From NCBI GenBank assembly GCA_029253285.1, contig JAQWZU010000048.1, positions 1-44,259 of the forward strand: DNA of 44,259 nt. Direction: 5' to 3'. The translations under genes and the position numbers were made by a program. The stretch comes from Akkermansiaceae bacterium. Its GTDB lineage: Bacteria > Verrucomicrobiota > Verrucomicrobiia > Verrucomicrobiales > Akkermansiaceae. The notes under the pieces are model-generated. The model was not told where the DNA came from. It searched no databases and saw only the letters and a program-made list of their open reading frames with translations. Positions 25,006-33,022 of the stretch are shown here, one piece after another. Each line of letters opens with the position of its first letter. Positions within the stretch are counted from its first letter, which is position 1.

Positions 25006-25833
25006 ATGAAGCGACGTAAACTATTGCTCTTAGCCTCCGGCGCCTTGATTACACTCCCGTCTTGCGGTTCCAAGAAGTCGAAGGGCACGGCTCAGAAGTC
25101 CAGTAATTCGACTTCCAGAGTGGTTCCGCTAGGCGGCACGAGGGGGGCATATCGTCCTCCTGCCTATACTGGTCGAGGTTTGAAGAATCCCAGTATTAAT
25201 TTACCGTCCAGCTTTTGGGGACGAACCGTCACCCATCGCAGCGGTCCAAGTTCTCAGCCCTACGTTGCGATGACCTTTGATGATGGACCCCATCCTCAGA
25301 ATACCCCGCGATTGCTCAACATACTTCGTGACCGGAACATCAAAGCAACTTTTTACGTCATCGGTAATTGTGTTGATCGTCATCCGCACATTGTCCGTCG
25401 TATCGTCGCTGAAGGACACGAGATCGGGAATCACACCTATACTCACCGGAAGCTGACGACTCTGGGCTCCAGCGAAGTTCGCACTGAAATGAGGAAAACG
25501 CAGGCTGCCATTGTGCGCGCCGCCGGAGTGAAACCCCGTACCATGCGACCTCCATACGGCGCGTTGAGAACAGACCAAAGAAATACCATTTTTTCCGAAT
25601 TCGGCTATCCCACCATCATGTGGTCTGTCGATCCACAGGACTGGAAGCGCCCGGGGCCATCGATCGTGAGTTCGCGTATTCTTTCCTCATCCAGAAACGG
25701 TTCCATCATTTTGGCTCACGATCTTCACAAGCCAACCATCGATGCGATGCCACGAACCCTCGACGGACTCCTTGCCAAGGGGTTTAAGTTCATCACGGTA
25801 TCCCAAATGCTAGCGCTGAAGGGGCAGGCCTAA
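25006..25833 (+). CDS. Polysaccharide deacetylase lipoprotein (NodB domain)
   Basis: A 275-residue predicted lipoprotein: MKRRKLLLLASGALITLPSC ends in a lipobox cysteine, so it is probably anchored to a membrane outside the cytoplasm. After a Ser/Gly-rich spacer, the NodB (carbohydrate esterase 4) domain has all five motifs: MTFDDGPHP with the two catalytic/metal aspartates, HTYTH metal histidines, RPPYGALR, a WSVDPQDW stretch, and LAHDLH with the second catalytic histidine region. It should remove acetyl groups from GlcNAc residues of peptidoglycan, chitin or a capsule polymer. A frame start nine residues earlier (24979) would spoil the signal peptide, so ATG 25006 is chosen. A dynamin-like GTPase follows 33 bases downstream. 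Confidence 0.88.
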   Translation: MKRRKLLLLASGALITLPSCGSKKSKGTAQKSSNSTSRVVPLGGTRGAYRPPAYTGRGLKNPSINLPSSFWGRTVTHRSGPSSQPYVAMTFDDGPHPQNTPRLLNILRDRNIKATFYVIGNCVDRHPHIVRRIVAEGHEIGNHTYTHRKLTTLGSSEVRTEMRKTQAAIVRAAGVKPRTMRPPYGALRTDQRNTIFSEFGYPTIMWSVDPQDWKRPGPSIVSSRILSSSRNGSIILAHDLHKPTIDAMPRTLDGLLAKGFKFITVSQMLALKGQA

Positions 25834-25866
25834 ACGATTCGTCCGTGCGTCCAGCACTCCTCAATC

Positions 25867-27582
25867 ATGTTCGGTGACCGCTACTTTGCGATAAGACAAC
25901 GCTTCAATGATGTTGTCACCCGAGTTCGTGATCTAGGGGGAGAGTGTGAAATCGATGTCGAAGCGTTGGTCGATGATGGTGATTTTTTGAAGGAACTCCG
26001 TCGGCCGTTCCTTGTCTGTTTTTGTGGGGAAACGAACTCGGGGAAGTCAACTTTGATCAACGGGTTGTTTGGAGAAAAGCTCTGCGAGGTTAGCGACCGT
26101 CCCAATACTCAAAAAATTATCAAGTATCAGTTCGGGAAGAACAAACGGAGTGAGGATACGAGCGCTCATGTGGTAGAGAGATTTCTTCCTATCGAGTTCC
26201 TTCGTGAATTTCATCTCGTAGATACTCCTGGGTCGGATGCTCTGATTTCCGGGAATACCGAAGCTATCGAGAAGTTTCTCCCCATTGCCGATCTTCTTGT
26301 CTTTGCATTTCCCGGGGATAATCCATGGGGAGCTCATACTTGGCAATTGGTTGCGAGGCTTCCAAAAGAGCAGTTAAAGAATGTTATTTTTGTGCTGCAG
26401 CAAGCTGACCTGAAGTCCGAAGATGATTTACGGGTTATTCTCGGCCACATGGAGAAACTGGGGGAGCAAAAGACGGGAGAGACTCCGCAGATCTTCCCAA
26501 TTTCAGCCAGGTTGGCTTGGGAAGCCAAAAAGGGAGAAGGGATTTCGGAAGAAATTTGGCAACAGAGCGGGTTTCCGCCACTCGAGTCATTTATTGAGCG
26601 AAAGGTGAGCGGTAATTTTGACCGCCATCGCGTTCTGCGCGATATTTGGGATGCGACTCAAAGCGCTCTGAATAGGATTGAGCAGGGGATTCAGGAGCGC
26701 CGGATTACTCTTGATAGCGATGAGTATTTTCTGAAGGAAATTGAGACCGAAGTGCATCTTCGTCGGGACAGCCAAGCGACAGCTTTTTCGGGGAAATTTT
26801 CGACCCTCTCTGATGTCTTTTTGGAGCAGGGGCAGGATTCGCTGGGAGCGCTCAATTCGCAGCTTTCCCTTGTGCAAAGTCTCTATTCCTTGTTCCGACG
26901 TGAGAGATTACCGACGCGTATCGAAAAGAGACTTATCGAGGCGGTAAAGAATGCCGTCGAATCGCATGCCGGCAAAGATGGATCCGAGTTGGTACAAAAT
27001 TGTCGCAAGCACTGGGAAACCGCTGTGCCAAGAATTGAAGAACGACTGGAGCAAACTCCGCCCGATTTCAACATCGATGCCGATTCTCTCTCTGGCGCCC
27101 GGCAGCGCTTCATTGATCGTTTGGGGGAAGCGTCCAAGCTTTCTGTGGCCAACTTGAAGATCCGCGGAACCCTCGACCGGCAGATGGAGGAGCGCCGCAC
27201 TGTGTTACGGTATTACCTTACGATTATTTTGTCTGCGATTATGGCGGCTGGAATTTTTGGTGGCCTGGGAATCTCGTTGGCTCCCTGGATTTCGCTGGGA
27301 GTGGCTCTCTTCTTCCTCTTTGGTGCTGCTCTCTATTCGCAGAAATCAAAAGAAATCCTCTCGGCCAATTTCGCCGAGCGTATCGATGATCTCAGGCAGC
27401 CATTTGCAGAATCTCTCGCCAATGACTATAAAGAGGGCGTTCGGGAGTTCTATGTGGAGTATGGTGGCTTGTTCGAAATCGTGCGTCGACGTATTGCCGA
27501 TCAAAAACTTCTGTTAAAACCGCGCCTTGAGCGTTGGAATAACTTATTCCTTGAGTTGAAAGCCATCGAACAGGAAATCTAA
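25867..27582 (+). CDS. Dynamin-like GTPase with C-terminal membrane segments
   Basis: A 571-residue large GTPase. G1 is GETNSGKST (54-62), G3 is DTPG (119-122), and the place of G4 (NKxD) is QQAD at 178-181, so guanine specificity may be altered. A G5-like SAR follows in IFPISARLAWEAKK. The middle is long, helical and charged. Two hydrophobic segments near 452-492 (YYLTIILSAIMAAGIFGGLG and WISLGVALFFLFGAALY) are followed by another helix. This order matches bacterial dynamin-family proteins, which remodel or protect membranes. The gene ends 8 bases before the 2-oxoacid dehydrogenase E1alpha gene and may share its transcript. The biological role here is unknown. Confidence 0.78.
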   Translation: MFGDRYFAIRQRFNDVVTRVRDLGGECEIDVEALVDDGDFLKELRRPFLVCFCGETNSGKSTLINGLFGEKLCEVSDRPNTQKIIKYQFGKNKRSEDTSAHVVERFLPIEFLREFHLVDTPGSDALISGNTEAIEKFLPIADLLVFAFPGDNPWGAHTWQLVARLPKEQLKNVIFVLQQADLKSEDDLRVILGHMEKLGEQKTGETPQIFPISARLAWEAKKGEGISEEIWQQSGFPPLESFIERKVSGNFDRHRVLRDIWDATQSALNRIEQGIQERRITLDSDEYFLKEIETEVHLRRDSQATAFSGKFSTLSDVFLEQGQDSLGALNSQLSLVQSLYSLFRRERLPTRIEKRLIEAVKNAVESHAGKDGSELVQNCRKHWETAVPRIEERLEQTPPDFNIDADSLSGARQRFIDRLGEASKLSVANLKIRGTLDRQMEERRTVLRYYLTIILSAIMAAGIFGGLGISLAPWISLGVALFFLFGAALYSQKSKEILSANFAERIDDLRQPFAESLANDYKEGVREFYVEYGGLFEIVRRRIADQKLLLKPRLERWNNLFLELKAIEQEI

Positions 27583-27590
27583 CCAGTCCC

Positions 27591-28613
27591 ATGTCTCTTT
27601 TAAAATCGACCTCCAACGAGCTGCCTACAAAACAGATCGACGGTGAATTGGTGCGCCGGACGCTCCGGGTGATGATCCTGGCGCGGACGTTGGAGAGTAA
27701 ATTGTCGAGTCTCTACAAGGGCGGCAAGATTGTAGGCGGTGTCTATCTGGGAACCGGGCAGGAAGCGTTCTCGGCATCGCTGGGATGCACGCTTGATCAG
27801 GAGAAAGATATTTTTGCCCCCTTGATTCGAGACCAGGCTGGGAGAACAGGATTTGGCGAAGAGATCATCGATGCCACTCGAACCTATCTGGGTTCGGCGA
27901 AGGGGCCGATGAAGGGACGTGATGGAAATATTCACCGAGGGAGGCCAGATCAGAGAATGCCTGCCATGATCAGCCATTTGGGGGCGGCGGTGTCATTGGT
28001 GGCGGGCATGTTGGTTGCTCGAAGAATGCAGGGAAAACTGGATGGTGTGGTAGGCGCGACCTGCGTCGGTGATGGCGCGACCTCAACTGGATCCTTTCAC
28101 GAAGGTTTGAATATGGCGGCAGTGGAGAAACTGCCCTTGGTTGTGTTGGTTGCTGACAATCAATTTGCCTATTCCACTCCCCGCGAGAGACAGTTTGCTT
28201 GCGATAGTCTGGTGAAGCGTGCTGCCGGATACGGGGTGGCCGGACATGAAGTGGATGGAACGAATTTGGAAGCGTGTCTCGCAACAATTCAATCTGCGGT
28301 GCGGGCCGCCAGAGAAGGAGGCGGTCCCCAGCTTGTCGTCGGAAGCTTGTTGAGGTTATGCGGGCACGGAGAGCATGACGACGGATCTTATGTTCCGTCT
28401 GATCTCAAAGAATCCGAACTCGGGAGTGATTGTTTGGAGATCGGAATTTCGCAAGTTGTTGCGAGAGGATTGGCAAGTGAGGAGGAGATCAAGCAATGGC
28501 AGATGGAGTCCGCTGAGGAAGTGCAGAATGCCGTTGCGATTTCGCAAAAAGAGGTCGGGCCCGACCCGTATCAGGAAGACTGGCAAGCGGTTTCAGAAAG
28601 GGGGATGTCCTAG
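27591..28613 (+). CDS. 2-Oxoacid dehydrogenase (pyruvate or related) E1 component, alpha subunit
   Basis: The thiamine-diphosphate-dependent alpha subunit of a heterotetrameric E1 decarboxylase; 340 residues. The ThDP/Mg motif is GDGATSTGSFHEGLN ... NQFAYSTP. Around it stand the RDQAGRTGFG stretch, GRDGNIHRG, and GHGEHDDGSY near the phosphorylation-loop position of eukaryotic E1. Pyruvate, acetoin and branched-chain 2-oxoacid enzymes share these features, and the YSTP wording leans toward the branched-chain or acetoin side. Pyruvate dehydrogenase is still the simplest call, given a complete E1a-E1b-E2 set. E1beta starts 2 bases after this stop. Confidence 0.85.
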   Translation: MSLLKSTSNELPTKQIDGELVRRTLRVMILARTLESKLSSLYKGGKIVGGVYLGTGQEAFSASLGCTLDQEKDIFAPLIRDQAGRTGFGEEIIDATRTYLGSAKGPMKGRDGNIHRGRPDQRMPAMISHLGAAVSLVAGMLVARRMQGKLDGVVGATCVGDGATSTGSFHEGLNMAAVEKLPLVVLVADNQFAYSTPRERQFACDSLVKRAAGYGVAGHEVDGTNLEACLATIQSAVRAAREGGGPQLVVGSLLRLCGHGEHDDGSYVPSDLKESELGSDCLEIGISQVVARGLASEEEIKQWQMESAEEVQNAVAISQKEVGPDPYQEDWQAVSERGMS

Positions 28614-28615
28614 CA

Positions 28616-29581
28616 ATGAGTTTCACCTATATTGATGCCATTCAACAGGCGCAACTGGACCTCCTCAGGGAGCGGAAGGAGGTGTTTCTGTATGGGCAGG
28701 ATATTGGAAACTTCGGAGGGGCCTTCAAGGCAACAAAGGGTTTCATTGAAGAGTTTCCCGATCGAGTGCTCGATGCCCCCATCAGTGAGGATGCGATGGC
28801 CGGGATGGCAATCGGAGCGGCGATTAGCGGCATGCGTCCGATCGTGGAGATGCAATTCGCGGACTTTTCCTCGATTGCTTTCAACCAAATCGTCAACCAG
28901 GCCGGAACGCATTTTTATCGGACGGGAATACCGGTTCCGATTACGATGCGGATGCCGTGTGGAGGAACTCCGGGGTCGGGACCATTTCACAGTCAAATGG
29001 TCGAAACACTCTATGCCCATTATCCGGGAATTGTCGTGGTGACTCCGGCGACTGTTGCTGATGCCTACCATTTACTCAAAGCCTCGGTCCTGCTCGATGA
29101 TCCGGTTGTCTTCTGTGAACACAAATTCCTCTATCGCTGGCTTAAATCGAAGAGTCTGGATTATGATGGACTGCCTCTGGGGGCCGCTCGAATTACACGG
29201 CCTGGAAAGCACGCTACAGTCGTGACATACAGCGCGATGGTTCACGAAGCGGTGCGGGCGGCTAATCGTCTGGCCGAGGAGGGATGGGAGATCGAAGTGG
29301 TGGATCTTCGTTCAGTGAAACCCCTTGACATGGATACCGTAATTGCTTCGGTAGCGAGGACCGGAAGGCTCCTTGCTTTGGGCGAGGCGTTTCCCTGGGG
29401 CGGTGTCACCGCCGAAGTTGTTTCGCGGGTTGTCGCGGAAGGATTTCATCTTCTCGATGCTCCTCCGATGCGCTTAAATGCCAAGGATACTCCAATTCCG
29501 TATCATCCGGATCTTTGGGCGGTACATCGCCCAACTCCTGAATCCATTGTGCAGAAGCTCCGTGAACTTTTAAACCTTTAA
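28616..29581 (+). CDS. 2-Oxoacid dehydrogenase E1 component, beta subunit
   Basis: The 321-residue beta subunit completes the E1 active site and carries the transketolase C-terminal domain. Typical stretches are FLYGQDIGNFGGAFKATKGF, DAPISEDAMAGMAIGAAISG and RPIVEMQFADFSSIAFNQIV, then TPATVADAYHLLKASV and EVVDLRSVKPLDMDTVIASV, and an LGEAFPWGGVTAEV region. It lies between E1alpha (2 bases) and E2 (5 bases), so subunits are made together. It acts with E1alpha in the cytoplasm to decarboxylate the 2-oxoacid and reductively acylate the lipoyl arm of E2. Confidence 0.9.
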   Translation: MSFTYIDAIQQAQLDLLRERKEVFLYGQDIGNFGGAFKATKGFIEEFPDRVLDAPISEDAMAGMAIGAAISGMRPIVEMQFADFSSIAFNQIVNQAGTHFYRTGIPVPITMRMPCGGTPGSGPFHSQMVETLYAHYPGIVVVTPATVADAYHLLKASVLLDDPVVFCEHKFLYRWLKSKSLDYDGLPLGAARITRPGKHATVVTYSAMVHEAVRAANRLAEEGWEIEVVDLRSVKPLDMDTVIASVARTGRLLALGEAFPWGGVTAEVVSRVVAEGFHLLDAPPMRLNAKDTPIPYHPDLWAVHRPTPESIVQKLRELLNL

Positions 29582-29586
29582 TCGCT

Positions 29587-30807
29587 ATGCCACAGGTTCC
29601 CATTATCATGCCCCAACTCGGCGAATCGATTGCCGAAGCCCGAATTGTCAGACTTTTAATTGGCGTTGGTGATCAAGTGGTCGCGGATCAGGACATTATC
29701 GAGGTGGAGACAAACAAGGCCACTATGGCGGTAACGACCTTGTGCGGAGGCACGATTACCGAGCTTCGCGGAGAGGAAGGGGCGAATTATGCCGTGGGGA
29801 GTCTTCTTGGGGTTTTGGAGGCGACGGCAGAGGAAATCGAACGAACCGGCTCTCCAACGATGGGCGAGGAGGGTGCCCCGGCGTCCAAAGGCGATGAGGA
29901 AGAGGAGAATCTTCATTTTAGGCAAGCCGACCAAAGCTACGAGGAGCCGAAGTTGGTGGAGCCTAGTATCAAAGGTCTTCCCGTTCCCGCTGGAACAAAA
30001 GGCGCGCATTATCTTTCTCCCCGGATGCGGGCGCGCATGGATGAACTTGGATTGCGGGGTGCCGATATTTCCGCTATTGCCGGGAGTGGAGCGGGTGGCC
30101 GGGTTACTGTTGAGGATCTCGAAAAGTTTTTGGAGTATATCTCTGAATGGCCGCACAGTTCGGCCTCTCCAATGCGGCTGTCTGTCGCGGATGCCATGCT
30201 GCGCAGTTGGTCCCGTCCTCTGGCTTCTGTCGGGCTTCCAGTGGTTCTCGATTCAGTTCTCGAACATCGCTCGCGTCAAAATCCCAAGCCTGGGTTGACC
30301 TTGTATGTCCTCCGGGCTTTCGCGATCGCCCTGGCGGAAGAGCCGACTACGGCCGGTTTTCTCATTGGTGAAAAAATCGTTCATCCCAGAGCTTACGATA
30401 TCGGGGTGGCTGTTCAGGTGGAGGATGGTGTGATGGTGCCGGTGTTGCGCAATGTTGATCAGCTCACTGTTCCGGAGTTGGCTGAAGAATACAGACATTT
30501 GGTTGCCGCGGCCAGAGAGCGTCGTCTTACTCCCGATCAAACAAGTGGAGGCATCGCGACCGTGACAAATTTCGGCACCTTCGGATTGAAATGGGGTACG
30601 CCTATTCCGCTTCCGAATGAAACTCTCATTTTGGGATTGGCCGCAGGGATCAAAAAGCCCAAATGGAGTGATGAAGTGGGAGCCTTCGTGCCGGTGACCG
30701 AGACGGAGCTCTGTCTCACCTTCGACCACCGTGTTGTCGATGGCGGGGGAGCCGGGCTGCTACTCCAACGGATCGGCAAGCTTTTGCAATATCCCGAAAA
30801 TCTCTAA
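29587..30807 (+). CDS. 2-Oxoacid dehydrogenase E2 (dihydrolipoamide acyltransferase)
   Basis: The 406-residue core of the complex. One N-terminal lipoyl domain has its lipoyl lysine at K44 in EVETNKATM. A Glu-rich linker follows, then a peripheral-subunit-binding domain (YLSPRMRARMDELGL ... GSGAGGRVTVEDLEKFL, about 140-180), which would hold E1 or E3. The catalytic domain ends with the active-site motif TFDHRVVDGGGAG. It transfers the acyl group from lipoate to CoA. No E3 gene follows; instead the PAS-AraC regulator of the xyl locus converges, with its end overlapping by 4 bases. A lipoamide dehydrogenase from elsewhere must serve both this complex and glycine cleavage. Confidence 0.9.
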   Translation: MPQVPIIMPQLGESIAEARIVRLLIGVGDQVVADQDIIEVETNKATMAVTTLCGGTITELRGEEGANYAVGSLLGVLEATAEEIERTGSPTMGEEGAPASKGDEEEENLHFRQADQSYEEPKLVEPSIKGLPVPAGTKGAHYLSPRMRARMDELGLRGADISAIAGSGAGGRVTVEDLEKFLEYISEWPHSSASPMRLSVADAMLRSWSRPLASVGLPVVLDSVLEHRSRQNPKPGLTLYVLRAFAIALAEEPTTAGFLIGEKIVHPRAYDIGVAVQVEDGVMVPVLRNVDQLTVPELAEEYRHLVAAARERRLTPDQTSGGIATVTNFGTFGLKWGTPIPLPNETLILGLAAGIKKPKWSDEVGAFVPVTETELCLTFDHRVVDGGGAGLLLQRIGKLLQYPENL

Positions 30808-31583
30808 GTCGAGCTGGAGTAATATTCGCGATATTCTCGGGGGCTCATATGCATCACGGAAATAAATGCGCGAGTGAATGAAGCATGTTCTTGATAGCCC
30901 AGGGAAATTGCGATCTGTCCGATGCTCAAGGTGGTATTCAATAGCCGGTCGCAAGCTGCCGCCATACGGGCATGGACCAAATAGCGTTTTGGGGTGGTTC
31001 CGAAATATTTGCGGAAACGACGTTCCAAACTGCTTACCGACATGTGGACTTTTCTTGCAAGTTCTTTGATGCTAATCGGATCATCTAGATGGTCGTGAAT
31101 ATGATCCACCAGATCAGAAATAGCTCGTTGGGGCGTGGGGAGAGGGGGGCCTTCGCCGTGCTCGAGGCGCCGCGAGATTCCAGCAGTTCCAATGATTCGG
31201 TTATCTTCGTCAAACAAGGGGATTTTCGAAGTCATTCGCCATTCGATTCCGCCTCCTGGCCGGGTAATGATTTCCAATTTATTTTGCATCGATTTACCGG
31301 TGCTAATGACGCTTTCGTCGTCTTTCTGAAAAGTTTTGGCCATCGTCGGGGCAAATAGCGTGGCGTCGGTTTCGCCAATCAGATCTTCGGGGAGACGGCG
31401 GAGCAGTTCCGCATAGGCGCGGTTTGCGAAGACGATGGCTCCCCGACGATCCTTGAGCCAGAACATGACCTCGGGGAGGGCTTCGAACAAACCAAGCGCG
31501 ATCTGCCCCGATCTGAGGTTCCCCACAAACTCAATGAATTTGGGGTTTTCTTTGGAGTGTTGGCTTCGTTCGCTCATGGACAT
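30804..31583 (-). CDS. PAS-AraC transcriptional regulator of the xyl operon (predicted)
   Basis: A 259-residue regulator: PAS-type sensor (about 25-140, LFEALPEVMFWLKDRRGAIV ... SKIPLFDEDNRIIGTAG), then an AraC-type double helix-turn-helix (about 150-255, MSVSSLERRFRKYF, QIAISLGYQEHASFTRAF, MSPREYREYY). It shares both domain order and many residues with the regulator at 5272-6015. It is divergent from xylA across 116 bases, so it probably controls xylA-xylB and the three following genes. E. coli XylR is also AraC-type but senses xylose with a periplasmic-binding-protein-like domain, so the PAS domain means a different signal. ATG 31583 or 31577 could be the start. Its end overlaps the E2 gene by 4 bases. 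Confidence 0.85.
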   Translation of the reverse strand: MSMSERSQHSKENPKFIEFVGNLRSGQIALGLFEALPEVMFWLKDRRGAIVFANRAYAELLRRLPEDLIGETDATLFAPTMAKTFQKDDESVISTGKSMQNKLEIITRPGGGIEWRMTSKIPLFDEDNRIIGTAGISRRLEHGEGPPLPTPQRAISDLVDHIHDHLDDPISIKELARKVHMSVSSLERRFRKYFGTTPKRYLVHARMAAACDRLLNTTLSIGQIAISLGYQEHASFTRAFISVMHMSPREYREYYSSST

Positions 31584-31642
31584 TTTGACGATTTAAGACA
31601 AAAGAACGATGGATTCCATCATAGGAAAAGAAAAGGAATTTC

Positions 31643-31651
31643 TGCTAGTAT
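31643..31651 (+). promoter_or_regulatory. Candidate extended -10 element of the xylA promoter
   Basis: TGC then TAGTAT (31643-31651) matches an extended -10 (TGnTATAAT) in five of six hexamer bases. No good -35 lies upstream, where the DNA is purine-rich. A weak -35 is what an activator-dependent promoter would show. About 48 bases separate it from ATG 31700. Confidence 0.4.
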
Positions 31652-31671
31652 CTTCCTGCGGTCGGGAAGAT
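31650..31671. promoter_or_regulatory. Inverted repeat in the xylA leader
   Basis: ATCTTCC (31650-31656) and GGAAGAT (31665-31671) are perfect reverse complements separated by 8 bases. A second arm pair GGAAG/CTTCC follows immediately (31665-31677). The repeat lies at or just after the predicted start of xylA transcription. It may be an operator or a leader hairpin; nothing in the sequence decides between these. Confidence 0.35.
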
Positions 31672-31699
31672 CCTTCCGCACAATTCCGAGAATAGAACC

Positions 31700-33010
31700 A
31701 TGTCCGAATATTTTCCTAACATTCCCAAGATCCAATATGAGGGTCCCGATTCCGATAACCCATTGGCCTTTCACCACTATAACCCGGAAGAGGTGATTGC
31801 CGGCAAGTCGATGCGGGATCACATGCGCTTCGGCGCTGCATATTGGCACTGCATGCGTAATGGATTGGGTGATCCATTTGGAGAGGGCACTGCTTTGATG
31901 CCATGGGACGATGGCAGTGACTCGCTGGATAATGCGATCGCGCGCGTTCCGGTCTTTTTCGAATTCCTCGAGAAGATTGATATCGACTACTATTGTTTCC
32001 ACGACCGCGACATTTCTCCCGAAGGGGAGACGCTCGCTCAGACTCACGAAATGTTTCACCGGGTGGTTGATGAGTTTGAAAAGTATCAGCAATCCAGCGG
32101 CAAAAAACTTCTCTGGGGAACTGCATGCCTTTTCTCCCATCCACGATATGCTCACGGAGCATCAACTTCACCCAATGCCGATGTCTTCGCCTATGCAGCC
32201 AGTCAGGTGAAAAATGCCATCGACGCGACTCATCGTCTCGGCGGTCCAGGCTATACTTTCTGGGGTGGGCGCGAAGGATATGGTTCATTGATCAACACCG
32301 ACATGAAGCGTGAGGTGGATCATCTGGCGGCCTTCCTTCACCTTGCTGTCGATTACGCCAAGAAGATTGGCTTCACTGGTCAATTTTACATTGAGCCCAA
32401 GCCACGGGAACCTTCTACCCACCAGTATGATTCCGATTCGGCGGCTTGTTTGAATTTCCTTCGCGAATATGATCTCCTTGAACACTTCAAGCTGAACCTT
32501 GAGACCAACCACGCCACTCTCGCCGGCCATACCATGGAGCACGAGATGGAAGTGGCTATCGGAGCCGGAGCTCTTGGTTCGGTTGATGCCAATCGTGGTG
32601 ACGAGCTTCTCGGATGGGATACCGACCAGTTCCCAACCAATCTCTACGGCACGACCAATATCATGATCCGCCTCCTTAAGATGGGTGGGTTCACTACCGG
32701 TGGACTTAACTTCGATGCCAAGCGTCGTCGCGAAAGTCACGAGCCCGAAGATCTCTTCCACGCTCACATCGGAGGGATGGATGCCTTCGCACGTGGCTTG
32801 AAAGTTGCCTCCAAAATCATCGAAGACGGGAAGTTCGACGACTTTGTGAAGACCCGCTATGAGTCCTTCGACTCAGGGATCGGCGGTCAGGTTGAAGCGG
32901 GATCTACCAGTCTTGAAGACCTCGATTCCTACGCCGTTGGTATCTCTCCTCCGCAACTTACGAGCGGACGTCAGGAACGTCTCGAGAATCTACTCAACGA
33001 TTACCTCTAG
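31700..33010 (+). CDS. xylA: Xylose isomerase (class II)
   Basis: This enzyme converts D-xylose to D-xylulose with two divalent metal ions. It has 436 residues, the class II length. Motifs are the catalytic H101 and D104 in [21 protein letters not shown], the metal-binding [15 protein letters not shown], the histidine of [12 protein letters not shown], and [16 protein letters not shown]. It resembles the enzymes of anaerobic fungi and Bacteroides as much as that of E. coli. It is the first gene of the operon; xylB starts 12 bases after its stop. The divergent PAS-AraC regulator probably controls it. No xylose transporter gene is in the operon. Confidence 0.97.
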   Translation: MSEYFPNIPKIQYEGPDSDNPLAFHHYNPEEVIAGKSMRDHMRFGAAYWHCMRNGLGDPFGEGTALMPWDDGSDSLDNAIARVPVFFEFLEKIDIDYYCFHDRDISPEGETLAQTHEMFHRVVDEFEKYQQSSGKKLLWGTACLFSHPRYAHGASTSPNADVFAYAASQVKNAIDATHRLGGPGYTFWGGREGYGSLINTDMKREVDHLAAFLHLAVDYAKKIGFTGQFYIEPKPREPSTHQYDSDSAACLNFLREYDLLEHFKLNLETNHATLAGHTMEHEMEVAIGAGALGSVDANRGDELLGWDTDQFPTNLYGTTNIMIRLLKMGGFTTGGLNFDAKRRRESHEPEDLFHAHIGGMDAFARGLKVASKIIEDGKFDDFVKTRYESFDSGIGGQVEAGSTSLEDLDSYAVGISPPQLTSGRQERLENLLNDYL

Positions 33011-33022
33011 GATTATTCGGCC

